This document shows, one piece after another, positions 1 to 5,351 of a DNA stretch of 6,808 bases. Each line of letters opens with the position of its first letter. The stretch's first letter is position 1. The translations under genes were made by a program, and so were the position numbers. Origin of the DNA: Bacillota bacterium. Lineage in GTDB: Bacteria > Armatimonadota > Hebobacteria > Hebobacterales > Hebobacteraceae. The stretch spans positions 1 through 6,808 of the forward strand of contig DAOVEW010000055.1 of NCBI GenBank assembly GCA_030668755.1, in the 5' to 3' direction. Under the pieces are notes generated by a model. That model worked only from the letters and a program-made list of their open reading frames with translations, was not told the origin of the DNA and made no database searches.

Positions 1-367
1 CTGCGTAGTTCTGCGGCAGCTCGGGGCGAAAGCTTTCGAAGACATTCAGCTCGGTGGCCGTGGTGTGGGCCTGGTTCATGTCATATTCGTAGTAGCCGGA
101 CCAGCGGAACGTCTTGCCGGGCGAGCGCTGAAGGCCCGCAAGGTCGATATCTCTGTGGGCGAGCTTCGCGACGTCCTCGTAGGCGAAGTCCTCGCCCACG
201 ACTCCCACCATCCGCACCGGTGAGAAGAAGCTCGCCGAGACCGACGCGTAGCTGGCGGCTCCGCCCAGGGCACCTTCGACCTCAGCGAAGGGAGTCCGCA
301 CCGAGTCGTACGCTACGGAGCCGACTATGAGGACGGGGCCGCCCATGGGGCCGGAGACTATGGACAC
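1..367 (-). CDS. PfkB-family carbohydrate kinase (N-terminal part; 3' end outside window)
   Basis: Ribokinase/PfkB-fold kinase that would transfer phosphate from ATP to a sugar or nucleoside in the cytoplasm; the substrate cannot be read from this part. Only the first 122 codons are present. The N-terminus holds the first beta strand VLIVGSVAYDSV, then the substrate-side glycine motif GALGGAASYASV, then VRMVGVVGEDF, all typical of the family. A lid-like stretch follows (FRWSGYYEYD). The ATP-site DTxGAGD motif would lie beyond the left edge, so activity cannot be judged. I chose the GTG at 367 because AGGAG lies 7 nt upstream on the coding strand; an internal ATG at codon 9 is an alternative but has no ribosome site. 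The gene begins 21 nt after the stop of the EEP hydrolase and is probably co-transcribed with it. Family assignment is firm; the specific sugar is unknown. Confidence 0.88.
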   Translation of the reverse strand, partial: MSIVSGPMGGPVLIVGSVAYDSVRTPFAEVEGALGGAASYASVSASFFSPVRMVGVVGEDFAYEDVAKLAHRDIDLAGLQRSPGKTFRWSGYYEYDMNQAHTTATELNVFESFRPELPQNYA

Positions 368-374
368 AGCATCT

Positions 375-379
375 CTCCT
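375..379 (-). promoter_or_regulatory. Shine-Dalgarno site of the PfkB kinase
   Basis: The minus strand reads AGGAG here, with 7 nt before the GTG at 367. This decides the GTG start and shows that the kinase has its own ribosome site in the short gap after the upstream hydrolase gene. Confidence 0.7.
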
Positions 380-388
380 GTGCTTGTG

Positions 389-1132
389 CTAGATGTCGAA
401 CTCGGCCCAGATGGGGCTGTGGTCGGAGGCCGCGATGAGCAGCGGATGGCGCAGCACACGGCAGGCGGCCAGCTTCTCCGCGAGCGGCTCTGAGGCATAG
501 ATGTAGTCCACCCGCGCGACCCGCCGCCGGGCGCCCAGCGTGAATCCCGGCGCGCGCGGGATGCGCTCACGGAAGCAATCCACGAAGCGCGCGCGCTCGA
601 TCGCGGCTATCACGCCGCGAGGCCCCTCTTCGAGCGCAGAGCCCGGCCATATCAGGCGCTTCGCCACCGGATCCCCCGCGGTCAGGCTGTTGAGATCGCC
701 GCACATTGCACAGCACGCGCGCCGGTAGGGCCGCATCCATCGGAGCAGCAGCCTCACCTCGCGGCGCCGCGCGTCGTATTCGGGACGAAGATGAGTGACG
801 AAGAGCGTGAAGATTGCGCCGCTGGGCACACGCAGGTCCACCGACATGGTGGTGTGGAGAAACATCGTGTCGAGGCCGTGGTTTGCATGCTGGAGAATGG
901 GCAGACGGGAGAAGACCGCGAGGTCGAAGCCGGAGTTGGCCCTGGCGAGCACTCCCTTCATGCGCAGCCGCCGAGCGACGAGCCGGAAGAGTTCCCGCCG
1001 GTTGCGCCGCCAGTGCCGCGCCTCCTGGATCGCCACCACATCAGCGTCGGCGCTGGAGATGACCTCCAGCACCTTTGGCAGCCGGTCCGGAAGCGCCCCT
1101 TCCAGGACGTTGTAGCTGAGAAGTCTCAGCAT
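389..1132 (-). CDS. Endonuclease/exonuclease/phosphatase (EEP) family hydrolase
   Basis: A 247-residue metal-dependent phosphodiesterase or phosphatase of the EEP (DNase I / exonuclease III) fold. The motifs run in family order: SYNV with Asn8, AIQE with metal-ligand Glu37, TH with His114, GDLN with Asp146 and Asn148, VDYIY with Asp209, and the C-terminal SDHSP with Asp237 and His238. All expected catalytic positions are therefore present. There is no signal peptide or membrane segment, so it should be cytoplasmic. Members act on nucleic acids, phosphoinositides, sphingomyelin or small phosphodiesters, and the substrate cannot be read here. It is the first gene of a two-gene minus-strand unit with the PfkB kinase. 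There is no Shine-Dalgarno before the ATG; instead a good promoter ends 11 nt upstream, suggesting a leaderless message. Stop is TAG. Confidence 0.9.
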   Translation of the reverse strand: MLRLLSYNVLEGALPDRLPKVLEVISSADADVVAIQEARHWRRNRRELFRLVARRLRMKGVLARANSGFDLAVFSRLPILQHANHGLDTMFLHTTMSVDLRVPSGAIFTLFVTHLRPEYDARRREVRLLLRWMRPYRRACCAMCGDLNSLTAGDPVAKRLIWPGSALEEGPRGVIAAIERARFVDCFRERIPRAPGFTLGARRRVARVDYIYASEPLAEKLAACRVLRHPLLIAASDHSPIWAEFDI

Positions 1133-1143
1133 GTCAGATTCGG

Positions 1144-1172
1144 AGTATAGCAGGGCGCCGGCGCCCCGGCAA
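1144..1172 (-). promoter_or_regulatory. Sigma70-like promoter of the EEP hydrolase gene (near-leaderless)
   Basis: On the minus strand the -35 is TTGCCG (1167-1172), then a 17-nt spacer, then -10 TATACT (1144-1149). Matches to consensus are 4/6 and 5/6 at ideal spacing. The -10 ends 11 nt before the ATG at 1132, so transcription should begin within about 5 nt of the start codon. This fits the absence of a Shine-Dalgarno sequence. Confidence 0.7.
1153..1166. promoter_or_regulatory. Perfect 14-bp palindrome inside the EEP promoter spacer (possible operator)
   Basis: GGGCGCCGGCGCCC is its own reverse complement. It fills most of the spacer between the -35 and -10 of the hydrolase promoter. A dimeric repressor or a MerR-type activator could bind here. 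A chance palindrome in GC-rich DNA is also possible. Confidence 0.35.
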
Positions 1173-1210
1173 GGCGGGACAGATGCCAGGGTCGACGAGC
1201 CGGGGTCGTA

Positions 1211-1561
1211 GCGGGCCCTCGCGAGTTGTGCTGGCTAAGTGGGCGGAACGGGTAGCGCTACATACTTGGGAAGCCCGCGAGGTTAGCGGCCCGCCGGCTA
1301 GTGGCTCAACAGCGGGGCCGGGTTCGAGAAAGCGTCGCGCAATGAAGACGTGCCTCTCTGCGACGCCACTGTTGACAACGTGCTCGGCATGGCTGTGCGC
1401 GGTCAGCAGTGTCCCTCGGCGTAACGCTGGAGGGGGCCAACGCTTCTGAGGCTATGCCAGCGGGCCGCATCGGTCGCTCTTCGGAGCATACGCGTTCCGG
1501 GCGAAAAACGGAGACCGGGCGGCCGCGTCGAAACTCTCGGGCCGGGAGTCGTCCCGGCCCG
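1211..1561 (+). ncRNA. Candidate structured RNA ending at an intrinsic terminator
   Basis: No plausible protein reads through this stretch, but it folds into consecutive helices. 1211-1223 pairs with 1276-1294 (13 bp, 6-nt bulge), enclosing 1233-1240 with 1264-1275. 1332-1338 pairs with 1360-1366 (7 bp, perfect). 1367-1376 pairs with 1402-1411 (10 bp, one G-U). 1413-1421 pairs with 1425-1434 (9 bp, TAA loop, one bulge). 1459-1467 pairs with 1471-1478, within 1453-1457 pairing 1486-1490. The last helix is the terminator stem. Three of the helices abut almost without gaps, as in folded RNAs. I found no tRNA, tmRNA, RNase P, SRP, 6S or group I/II intron signature and no clear plus-strand promoter, so 5' end and strand are uncertain. 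GC-rich DNA forms hairpins easily, hence the modest confidence. Confidence 0.3.
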
Positions 1562-1565
1562 TTTT
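1538..1565 (+). terminator. Intrinsic (Rho-independent) terminator
   Basis: CGGGCCGGGA (1538-1547), a GTCG loop and TCCCGGCCCG (1552-1561) form a perfect 10-bp stem with a tetraloop, followed directly by TTTT on the plus strand. No protein gene on this strand ends nearby, so it terminates either an unannotated RNA or read-through from the left. The next gene has its own promoter downstream of it. Confidence 0.7.
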
Positions 1566-1583
1566 CGCGCCTTCTTGGGTACC

Positions 1584-1612
1584 TTGCTTCAACTGGCAGA
1601 TACGGCTATCAT
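1584..1612 (+). promoter_or_regulatory. Sigma70-like promoter of the AlbA_2 regulator gene
   Basis: -35 TTGCTT (1584-1589), 17-nt spacer, -10 TATCAT (1607-1612); matches to consensus are 3/6 and 5/6. It lies just after the terminator and predicts a leader of about 75-80 nt before the ATG at 1698, which has a Shine-Dalgarno. Confidence 0.5.
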
Positions 1613-1683
1613 GCGTGTATGAGGAGTGGGGACTCGATTACACACTGAGATCACTTGCTGCGTCGCGGTGGCTCGCAACTGCG

Positions 1684-1690
1684 AGAGGAA
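1684..1690 (+). promoter_or_regulatory. Shine-Dalgarno site pointing to the ATG at 1698
   Basis: AGAGGAA lies about 8 nt before the ATG at 1698. The ATG at 1731 has no comparable site. Ribosome entry is therefore expected at 1698, where the frame meets TGA after ten codons. Confidence 0.5.
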
Positions 1691-1730
1691 CGAGGGAATG
1701 AGCGCGGCTCTCGAGCAACTGAAGCGGTGA

Positions 1731-2687
1731 ATGACCGGGGCAGAGAATGAACACCTGGAGTTCAAGGAGGCTCGGCGGCACTACGATTTCGAGTTGCTTG
1801 TGAAGTACTGCGCGGCACTCTCAAACGAGGGTGGCGGGCGCTTGATTCTCGGGGTGTCAGACAGGCCGCCCAGAAAGGTGGTAGGATCAAGAGCGTTCCT
1901 GGAACTGCAACGCACCAGGGCAGGATTGGTTGACCGTCTGCGACTTCGAGTTGAGGCCTACCAAATACCGCATCCAGACGGCCGGGTCGTTGTCTTCGAA
2001 GTCCCTCCGCGCCCGCTGGGGGTGCCGATTCAGTACAAAGGGGCCTATTGGATGCGGGCCGGCCAGGCCCTGGTGCCGATGACGACTGACCAGATCAAGC
2101 GCATCCTTGATGAAGCCGTTCCTGACTACTCCGCGGAGATATGTACCGGGGCATCGCTAGACGATCTCGACCCGGTGGCTATCCAGCAATTCCGCGAGCT
2201 GTGGGGGCGCAAGTCAGGGAATCAGCGCCTGCTCCACGCCAACCGGGAGCAGCTTCTGGCCGACGCGGAGCTCTTTGTCGACGGTTCCTTGAGATACGCA
2301 GCACTCATATTGCTGGGATCGCATAGCGCCCTGGGTAGGTATCTGCCACAAGCTGAGACGGTGTTTGAATACCGATCAAGCCAAGCGTCGACGACGTACC
2401 AGCAACGGAAGGAGTATCGGCAGGGATTCCTCGTCTACCACGATGATCTGTGGCAGACAGTGAATTCTCGCAACGAGGTTCAGCAGATACGGGAAGGCAT
2501 GTTCGTGCGTGACCTTCTGACGTTCAATGAAGCCGTGGTCCGGGAAGCGATTCTCAACGCCATCAGCCACCGCGAGTACCGAATGCCCGGGTCGGTCTTC
2601 CTCAGGCAGTTCCCCCGTGAGCTGGAGATCGTAAGCCCTGGGAGCTTCCCGCCTGGCATTACGGAACAGAACATCTTGAAGCGTTAA
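1731..2687 (+). CDS. N-terminal fragment: AlbA_2 domain plus most of the HATPase_c_4-like domain
   Basis: The longest uninterrupted piece of the broken regulator, 318 residues if started at the ATG at 1731. Residues 5-125 form the Schlafen AlbA_2 domain, with EHLEFKEA at 7-14, the glycine-rich SNEGGGRLILGVSD at 31-44 and the YWMRAGQ turn at 106-112. Residues 265-311 carry the GHKL-like N-box NEAVVREAILNAISHREY and the following LEIVSPGSFPPGIT. The fragment stops at TAA just after ENIL-type sequence, before the glycine-rich part that completes the ATP lid. If translated it would keep nucleic-acid binding but should not bind ATP normally. The ATG at 1731 overlaps no ribosome site but follows TGA directly, so coupled restart after a ten-codon leader is conceivable. 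Confidence 0.6.
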   Translation: MTGAENEHLEFKEARRHYDFELLVKYCAALSNEGGGRLILGVSDRPPRKVVGSRAFLELQRTRAGLVDRLRLRVEAYQIPHPDGRVVVFEVPPRPLGVPIQYKGAYWMRAGQALVPMTTDQIKRILDEAVPDYSAEICTGASLDDLDPVAIQQFRELWGRKSGNQRLLHANREQLLADAELFVDGSLRYAALILLGSHSALGRYLPQAETVFEYRSSQASTTYQQRKEYRQGFLVYHDDLWQTVNSRNEVQQIREGMFVRDLLTFNEAVVREAILNAISHREYRMPGSVFLRQFPRELEIVSPGSFPPGITEQNILKR

Positions 2688-2735
2688 TACCCGCGCAACC
2701 GACGCATCGCAGAGACGCTGGCAAGATGCGGGTTC

Positions 2736-3329
2736 GTGGAGAGGTCGGGGCAAGGGATGAGCCGCATGTTCCAGGAATGCGTCAGGGAGAGCAAGCCCCG
2801 TCCCGACTTCGCGGGCACCGATGAGTATCAGGTCGCCATCACGTTGAGAGGTCAGATTCAGAATCCGAAGTTCCTGCGTTTCCTTGAGAGTGTTGGAGCG
2901 GAGAGACTCTCAACATTCACTACCGAGGACTACCTAGTCCTCGATTCACTCTCCCGCGAGGAAGGAGTGCCGGAACCACTCAGAGGGCGTCTTCCTTTCC
3001 TGGTGGACCAGGGGGTGGTCGAGCGATTCGGGCGGGGCAGGGGTGTGCGGTATGTCCTGTCGAGGCGCTTGTACAGCTTCCTTGGCAGGAAGGGAGCGTA
3101 TACCCGCAGGCGCGGCCTAGACCGGGAGACCAACAAGGAGCTACTGCTTCGCCACATACTAGACAGTGGCGATGAGGGAAGCCGTTTACAGGAACTCAAG
3201 CAGGTCCTTCCTGCTCTATCCCGAGGGCAAGTGCAAGTGCTTCTGCGGGAGCTCAAGAGCCAGAGGCGGGTTCATAGCAGGGCACGCACCAGGGCGGCGC
3301 GATGGTATCCAGGGCCGGAAGAAGAGTGA
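2736..3329 (+). CDS. C-terminal fragment: end of HATPase_c_4-like domain plus winged-helix region
   Basis: Same frame as the N-terminal fragment, 48 nt after its stop. The opening residues VERSGQGMSRMF and the SKPRPDFAGTDEYQVAITL stretch are the glycine-box and terminal strand of the ATP-binding domain. A linker and a winged-helix-like region follow (RETNKELLLRHILDSGDEGSRLQELKQVLPALSRGQVQVLLRELK, split here only to show that the helix pair lies around residues 129-175 of the fragment). The last residues are basic. The nominal GTG at 2736 falls inside a domain and has no ribosome site, so I read this as the untranslated or poorly translated tail of the broken gene and not as an independent protein. 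Confidence 0.45.
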   Translation: MERSGQGMSRMFQECVRESKPRPDFAGTDEYQVAITLRGQIQNPKFLRFLESVGAERLSTFTTEDYLVLDSLSREEGVPEPLRGRLPFLVDQGVVERFGRGRGVRYVLSRRLYSFLGRKGAYTRRRGLDRETNKELLLRHILDSGDEGSRLQELKQVLPALSRGQVQVLLRELKSQRRVHSRARTRAARWYPGPEEE

Positions 3330-3432
3330 ATTGCATCTTGAAGCGGGTTTTAGGCGTCCTGGATGCAATCGTTATGCAATCTTGTGGGGTGTGAACGCCG
3401 CTGAGGTCCTCTGGCGGCGTTTCAGATTGCAT
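3330..3432. repeat. Four copies of a GATGCAATC-type motif in the non-coding spacer
   Basis: ATTGCATC occurs at 3330-3337, GATGCAATC at 3362-3370, ATGCAATC at 3374-3381 and GATTGCATC at 3425-3433. The middle two are direct repeats 11 bp apart, one helical turn, and the outer two are inverted relative to them. This pattern suits binding sites for one protein or the relic of a small repeated element. I recognise no known consensus. Confidence 0.5.
3394..3421 (+). terminator. GC-rich hairpin after the regulator gene (possible weak terminator)
   Basis: AACGCCGC (3394-3401) pairs with GCGGCGTT (3414-3421) around a 12-nt loop and is nested inside the inverted ATGCAATC/GATTGCAT pair (3374-3381 and 3425-3432). 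Only TTT follows the stem, so termination would be weak. It may instead be part of a repeat element. Confidence 0.3.
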
Positions 3433-3467
3433 CTCAACGTCGGCCAATATGCAAAGTTCCCATACAC

Positions 3468-3512
3468 CACCTGCACAAACGGGGGTACTACGTACCCCCG
3501 TTTGTGCAGGTG
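3468..3512. repeat. 21-bp perfect inverted repeat with a 3-nt loop
   Basis: Arms 3468-3488 and 3492-3512 are exact reverse complements around TAC. The outer part reads CACCTGCACAAAC and the inner part GGGGGTAC. There is no run of T after it, so it is not a standard intrinsic terminator. It could form a cruciform, be a REP-like or MITE-like element, act as a transcript-end stabiliser for the regulator gene on its left, or serve as an operator. No mismatch interrupts either arm, which suggests recent origin or selection. Confidence 0.85.
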
Positions 3513-3631
3513 CGCCCCGTGATCCTCGCTGACAGAGGGAGCGCGAGGGCTTCGCACGGTGATCTCGGGGGCGGACACCTCTCTGGACCGGTCACGAAGT
3601 AACGGGGCCGCGTGGGCGCCTGCATCTCCGC

Positions 3632-3661
3632 TTGCCAGCTCTCCCTCCCGCAAGGTATGAT
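3632..3661 (+). promoter_or_regulatory. Strong sigma70-like promoter of the Ycf46 operon (leaderless)
   Basis: -35 TTGCCA (3632-3637), 18-nt spacer, -10 TATGAT (3656-3661); both hexamers match consensus at 5/6. The -10 ends 9 nt before the ATG at 3671, placing the transcript start within about 3 nt of the ATG. The TTG at 3632, which would extend the reading frame by 13 codons, lies in the -35 and so is not the start. Confidence 0.72.
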
Positions 3662-3670
3662 GAAGCTGCG

Positions 3671-5287
3671 ATGAACCGCCAGATGCGCGAGATAGACGTC
3701 CTTATTCGGGCCCGGTACTCGCTGCTGTACGTTGTCTCCTGGGAGGAGCGGCGGGTGCTCCAGGCGCTGCGCGAGGTCGTCGTCGGCCAGGACAAGAGCT
3801 TCTACACCTGGTCGGAGACGATGGGGTTGCAGGACGGCACAAAGCACATTGGCGCCACGCCCACCGATGCACGGACGCGCGACCCCCTCCACGTGCTCGA
3901 CACCATCCGCAGCAGCCACGAGCCCGCGGTCTACGTGCTCAAGGACTTTCACGTCTTTCTCAATCAGACCTACCCGCACGCCAGCGCGGTCATCCGCAAG
4001 CTCAGAGACCTGGCCGACACACTGCACACGGCCTATGCGACGGTGATCCTCCTCTCGCCCGTGCTCCAACTTCCGGAGGAGATGCAGAAAGACGTCACCG
4101 TGATGGACTACGAGCTGCCGGGCCTGCGGGAGCTCGACGGGCTGCTGACGCGGGCCATCGACTCGGTGCGCGGCCAAGAGGGTGTGGAGGCGAATCTCAG
4201 TGCGGAACGGAGAGAACATGTCCTCAAGGCGGCACTCGGGCTCACGCTCACCGAGGCCGAGAATGTGTTCGCCAAGTGCATCGTGGAGAAGGGCAGCTTC
4301 GATGTCGATCTCATCGTGGCCGAGAAGCAGCAGCTCATCCGGAAGTCGGGCGTGCTGGAGTACTTCCAGTCCAGCGAGCACGTGCGAGATATCGGCGGCA
4401 TGGAGATCCTGAAGGCGTGGCTGGACAACAGGTCGCTGGCGTTCACGGAAAAGGCGCAGAAGTTCGGCCTCCCGGCTCCGCGAGGCATCCTCCTGCTTGG
4501 GGTGCAGGGGTGCGGGAAGAGCCTTACCGCCAAGGCGGTGGCGCACCTGTGGCGCATGCCCCTGCTGCGGTTGGATGTGGGGCGAATCTTCGCGGGGCTG
4601 GTGGGTTCCTCGGAGCAGAACATGCGCCGGGCGATCCAGATGGCGGAGACGATCTCGCCCTGCGTGCTGTGGCTGGACGAGATAGAGAAAGGGCTCGCGG
4701 GAGTGCAGTCGTCGAGCATCGCGGATGCTGGGGTGACAGCCCGGGTATTCGCGACGCTGAACACCTGGATGCAGGAGAAGACGAAGCCCGTCTTCGTGGT
4801 CGCCACCGCGAACGACATCAGCCAGCTTCCGCCCGAGCTCTTGCGAAAGGGGCGGTTCGACGACATCTTCTTCGTGGACCTGCCAGTGGAGTCTGAGCGG
4901 CGGGAGATCTTCGCCATCCACCTGGTGAAGCGGAACCGCACCCCAGAGGATTTCGACCTCGAGCGGCTGGCGGCCGAGTCCGACGGCTTCTCCGGGGCCG
5001 AGATCGAGCAGGCTGTTGTCTCCGGTCTCTACACCGCGTTCGAGCAGGAGCGAGAGGTCACGACCGACGACATGCTCGCTGCCCTGAAGGAGACCGTGCC
5101 CCTCTCCGTGACCATGCGGGAGGAGATCGGCATGGTCCGGCGATGGGCGAAGGGCCGCGCCCGTCCGGCCTCTCCCCACGCACTGGCAGACGTCGCGCTT
5201 CAAGAAGGCGACGGGCTCGACGGGCAGACCACGTGGGTGTCGCCGGCCGTCTGGGCCCGGCCGGCACCTCCCTCTTCCGCCTCTTAG
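3671..5287 (+). CDS. ycf46: Ycf46-like AAA ATPase
   Basis: A 538-residue AAA ATPase of the Ycf46 type, a family shared by cyanobacteria, plastids and scattered bacteria. Cyanobacterial work links it to photosynthesis and CO2 use; its role elsewhere is unknown. Residues 1-250 are the family's N-terminal region (REIDVLIRARYSLLYVVSWEE near the start). The AAA module follows: Walker A GVQGCGKS 277-284 (Lys283), the LDVGRIFAGLVGSSE pore/contact region, Walker B VLWLDE 332-337 (Glu337 catalytic), sensor 1 Asn381, and the arginine-bearing LLRKGRFDD ending at 398. An alpha-helical lid with SGAEIEQAV comes after. All ATPase residues are intact and there is no signal peptide or membrane span. The ATG at 3671 matches the usual family N-terminus and sits 9 nt after a strong -10. 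Residues 502-538 are a low-complexity tail beyond the usual end. It is the first gene of an apparent operon with the NHL protein and DUF366. Confidence 0.88.
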   Translation: MNRQMREIDVLIRARYSLLYVVSWEERRVLQALREVVVGQDKSFYTWSETMGLQDGTKHIGATPTDARTRDPLHVLDTIRSSHEPAVYVLKDFHVFLNQTYPHASAVIRKLRDLADTLHTAYATVILLSPVLQLPEEMQKDVTVMDYELPGLRELDGLLTRAIDSVRGQEGVEANLSAERREHVLKAALGLTLTEAENVFAKCIVEKGSFDVDLIVAEKQQLIRKSGVLEYFQSSEHVRDIGGMEILKAWLDNRSLAFTEKAQKFGLPAPRGILLLGVQGCGKSLTAKAVAHLWRMPLLRLDVGRIFAGLVGSSEQNMRRAIQMAETISPCVLWLDEIEKGLAGVQSSSIADAGVTARVFATLNTWMQEKTKPVFVVATANDISQLPPELLRKGRFDDIFFVDLPVESERREIFAIHLVKRNRTPEDFDLERLAAESDGFSGAEIEQAVVSGLYTAFEQEREVTTDDMLAALKETVPLSVTMREEIGMVRRWAKGRARPASPHALADVALQEGDGLDGQTTWVSPAVWARPAPPSSAS

Positions 5288-5305
5288 GTCTTTGCGGTCC
5301 TGACG

Positions 5306-5320
5306 CCCGCGCGAAGCGGG
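5306..5320 (+). other. Small hairpin in the Ycf46-NHL gap
   Basis: CCCGC and GCGGG (5306-5310 and 5316-5320) flank GCGAA. The 64-nt gap also repeats GCGAAGCG at 5311-5318 and 5337-5344. No T-run follows, so it does not look like a terminator, and read-through into the NHL gene is expected. Confidence 0.25.
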
Positions 5321-5351
5321 AAACCGGCCCTCCGCGGCGAAGCGTATCTGT

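Larger units (their letters stand above)
1698..3329 (+). pseudogene. Schlafen-AlbA_2 / HATPase_c_4 / winged-helix regulator, interrupted by in-frame stops
   Basis: One reading frame from 1698 to the TGA at 3327-3329 (543 codons) encodes the usual order of a COG2865-like predicted regulator: AlbA_2 DNA/RNA-binding domain, ATP-binding HATPase_c_4-like domain, C-terminal winged helix. It is broken by TAA at 2685-2687. The residues after that stop (PRNRRIAETL, then VERSGQGMSRMF) continue the same domain in the same frame, so this is a point nonsense change with no frameshift. A second in-frame stop, TGA at 1728-1730, separates MSAALEQLKR from MTGAENEHLEFKEA. From what I recall of the family, a short helix like this normally precedes the EHLEFKEA motif without a break. 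A stop-restart at TGAATG is the alternative for this first site. GC is lower than in the operon to the right (31 of 60 bases at 2461-2520 against 43 of 60 at 4501-4560). Such proteins are usual accessory-region cargo. Loss of function is likely but readthrough or a base-call error is not excluded. Confidence 0.72.

Noticed and set aside
791..1150. Overlapping plus-strand open frames opposite the EEP hydrolase
   Set aside because: The minus-strand protein has every EEP motif; these frames are compositional shadows without any recognisable motif.
1241..1345. Possible tRNA suggested by GGTTCGAG at 1321-1328
   Set aside because: The bases on either side of the T-loop-like sequence do not pair into a T stem and no D or anticodon arm can be drawn in register.
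1282..1377. Integron attC-like site suggested by GCTCAAC at 1304-1310
   Set aside because: The matching GTTRRRY partner is missing, since GTTGACA breaks the consensus, and there is no integrase or cassette array.
1183..1648. Two overlapping small plus-strand frames (88 and 79 codons)
   Set aside because: Low-complexity Arg/Ser/Gly-rich sequences with no ribosome site and no family resemblance. The second runs through a strong terminator, and the region is better explained as structured non-coding sequence.
3427..3453. Possible promoter TTGCAT / TATGCA upstream of the large inverted repeat
   Set aside because: The spacer is only 15 nt and both boxes are poor; the promoter at 3632-3661 is far better placed for the ATPase gene.
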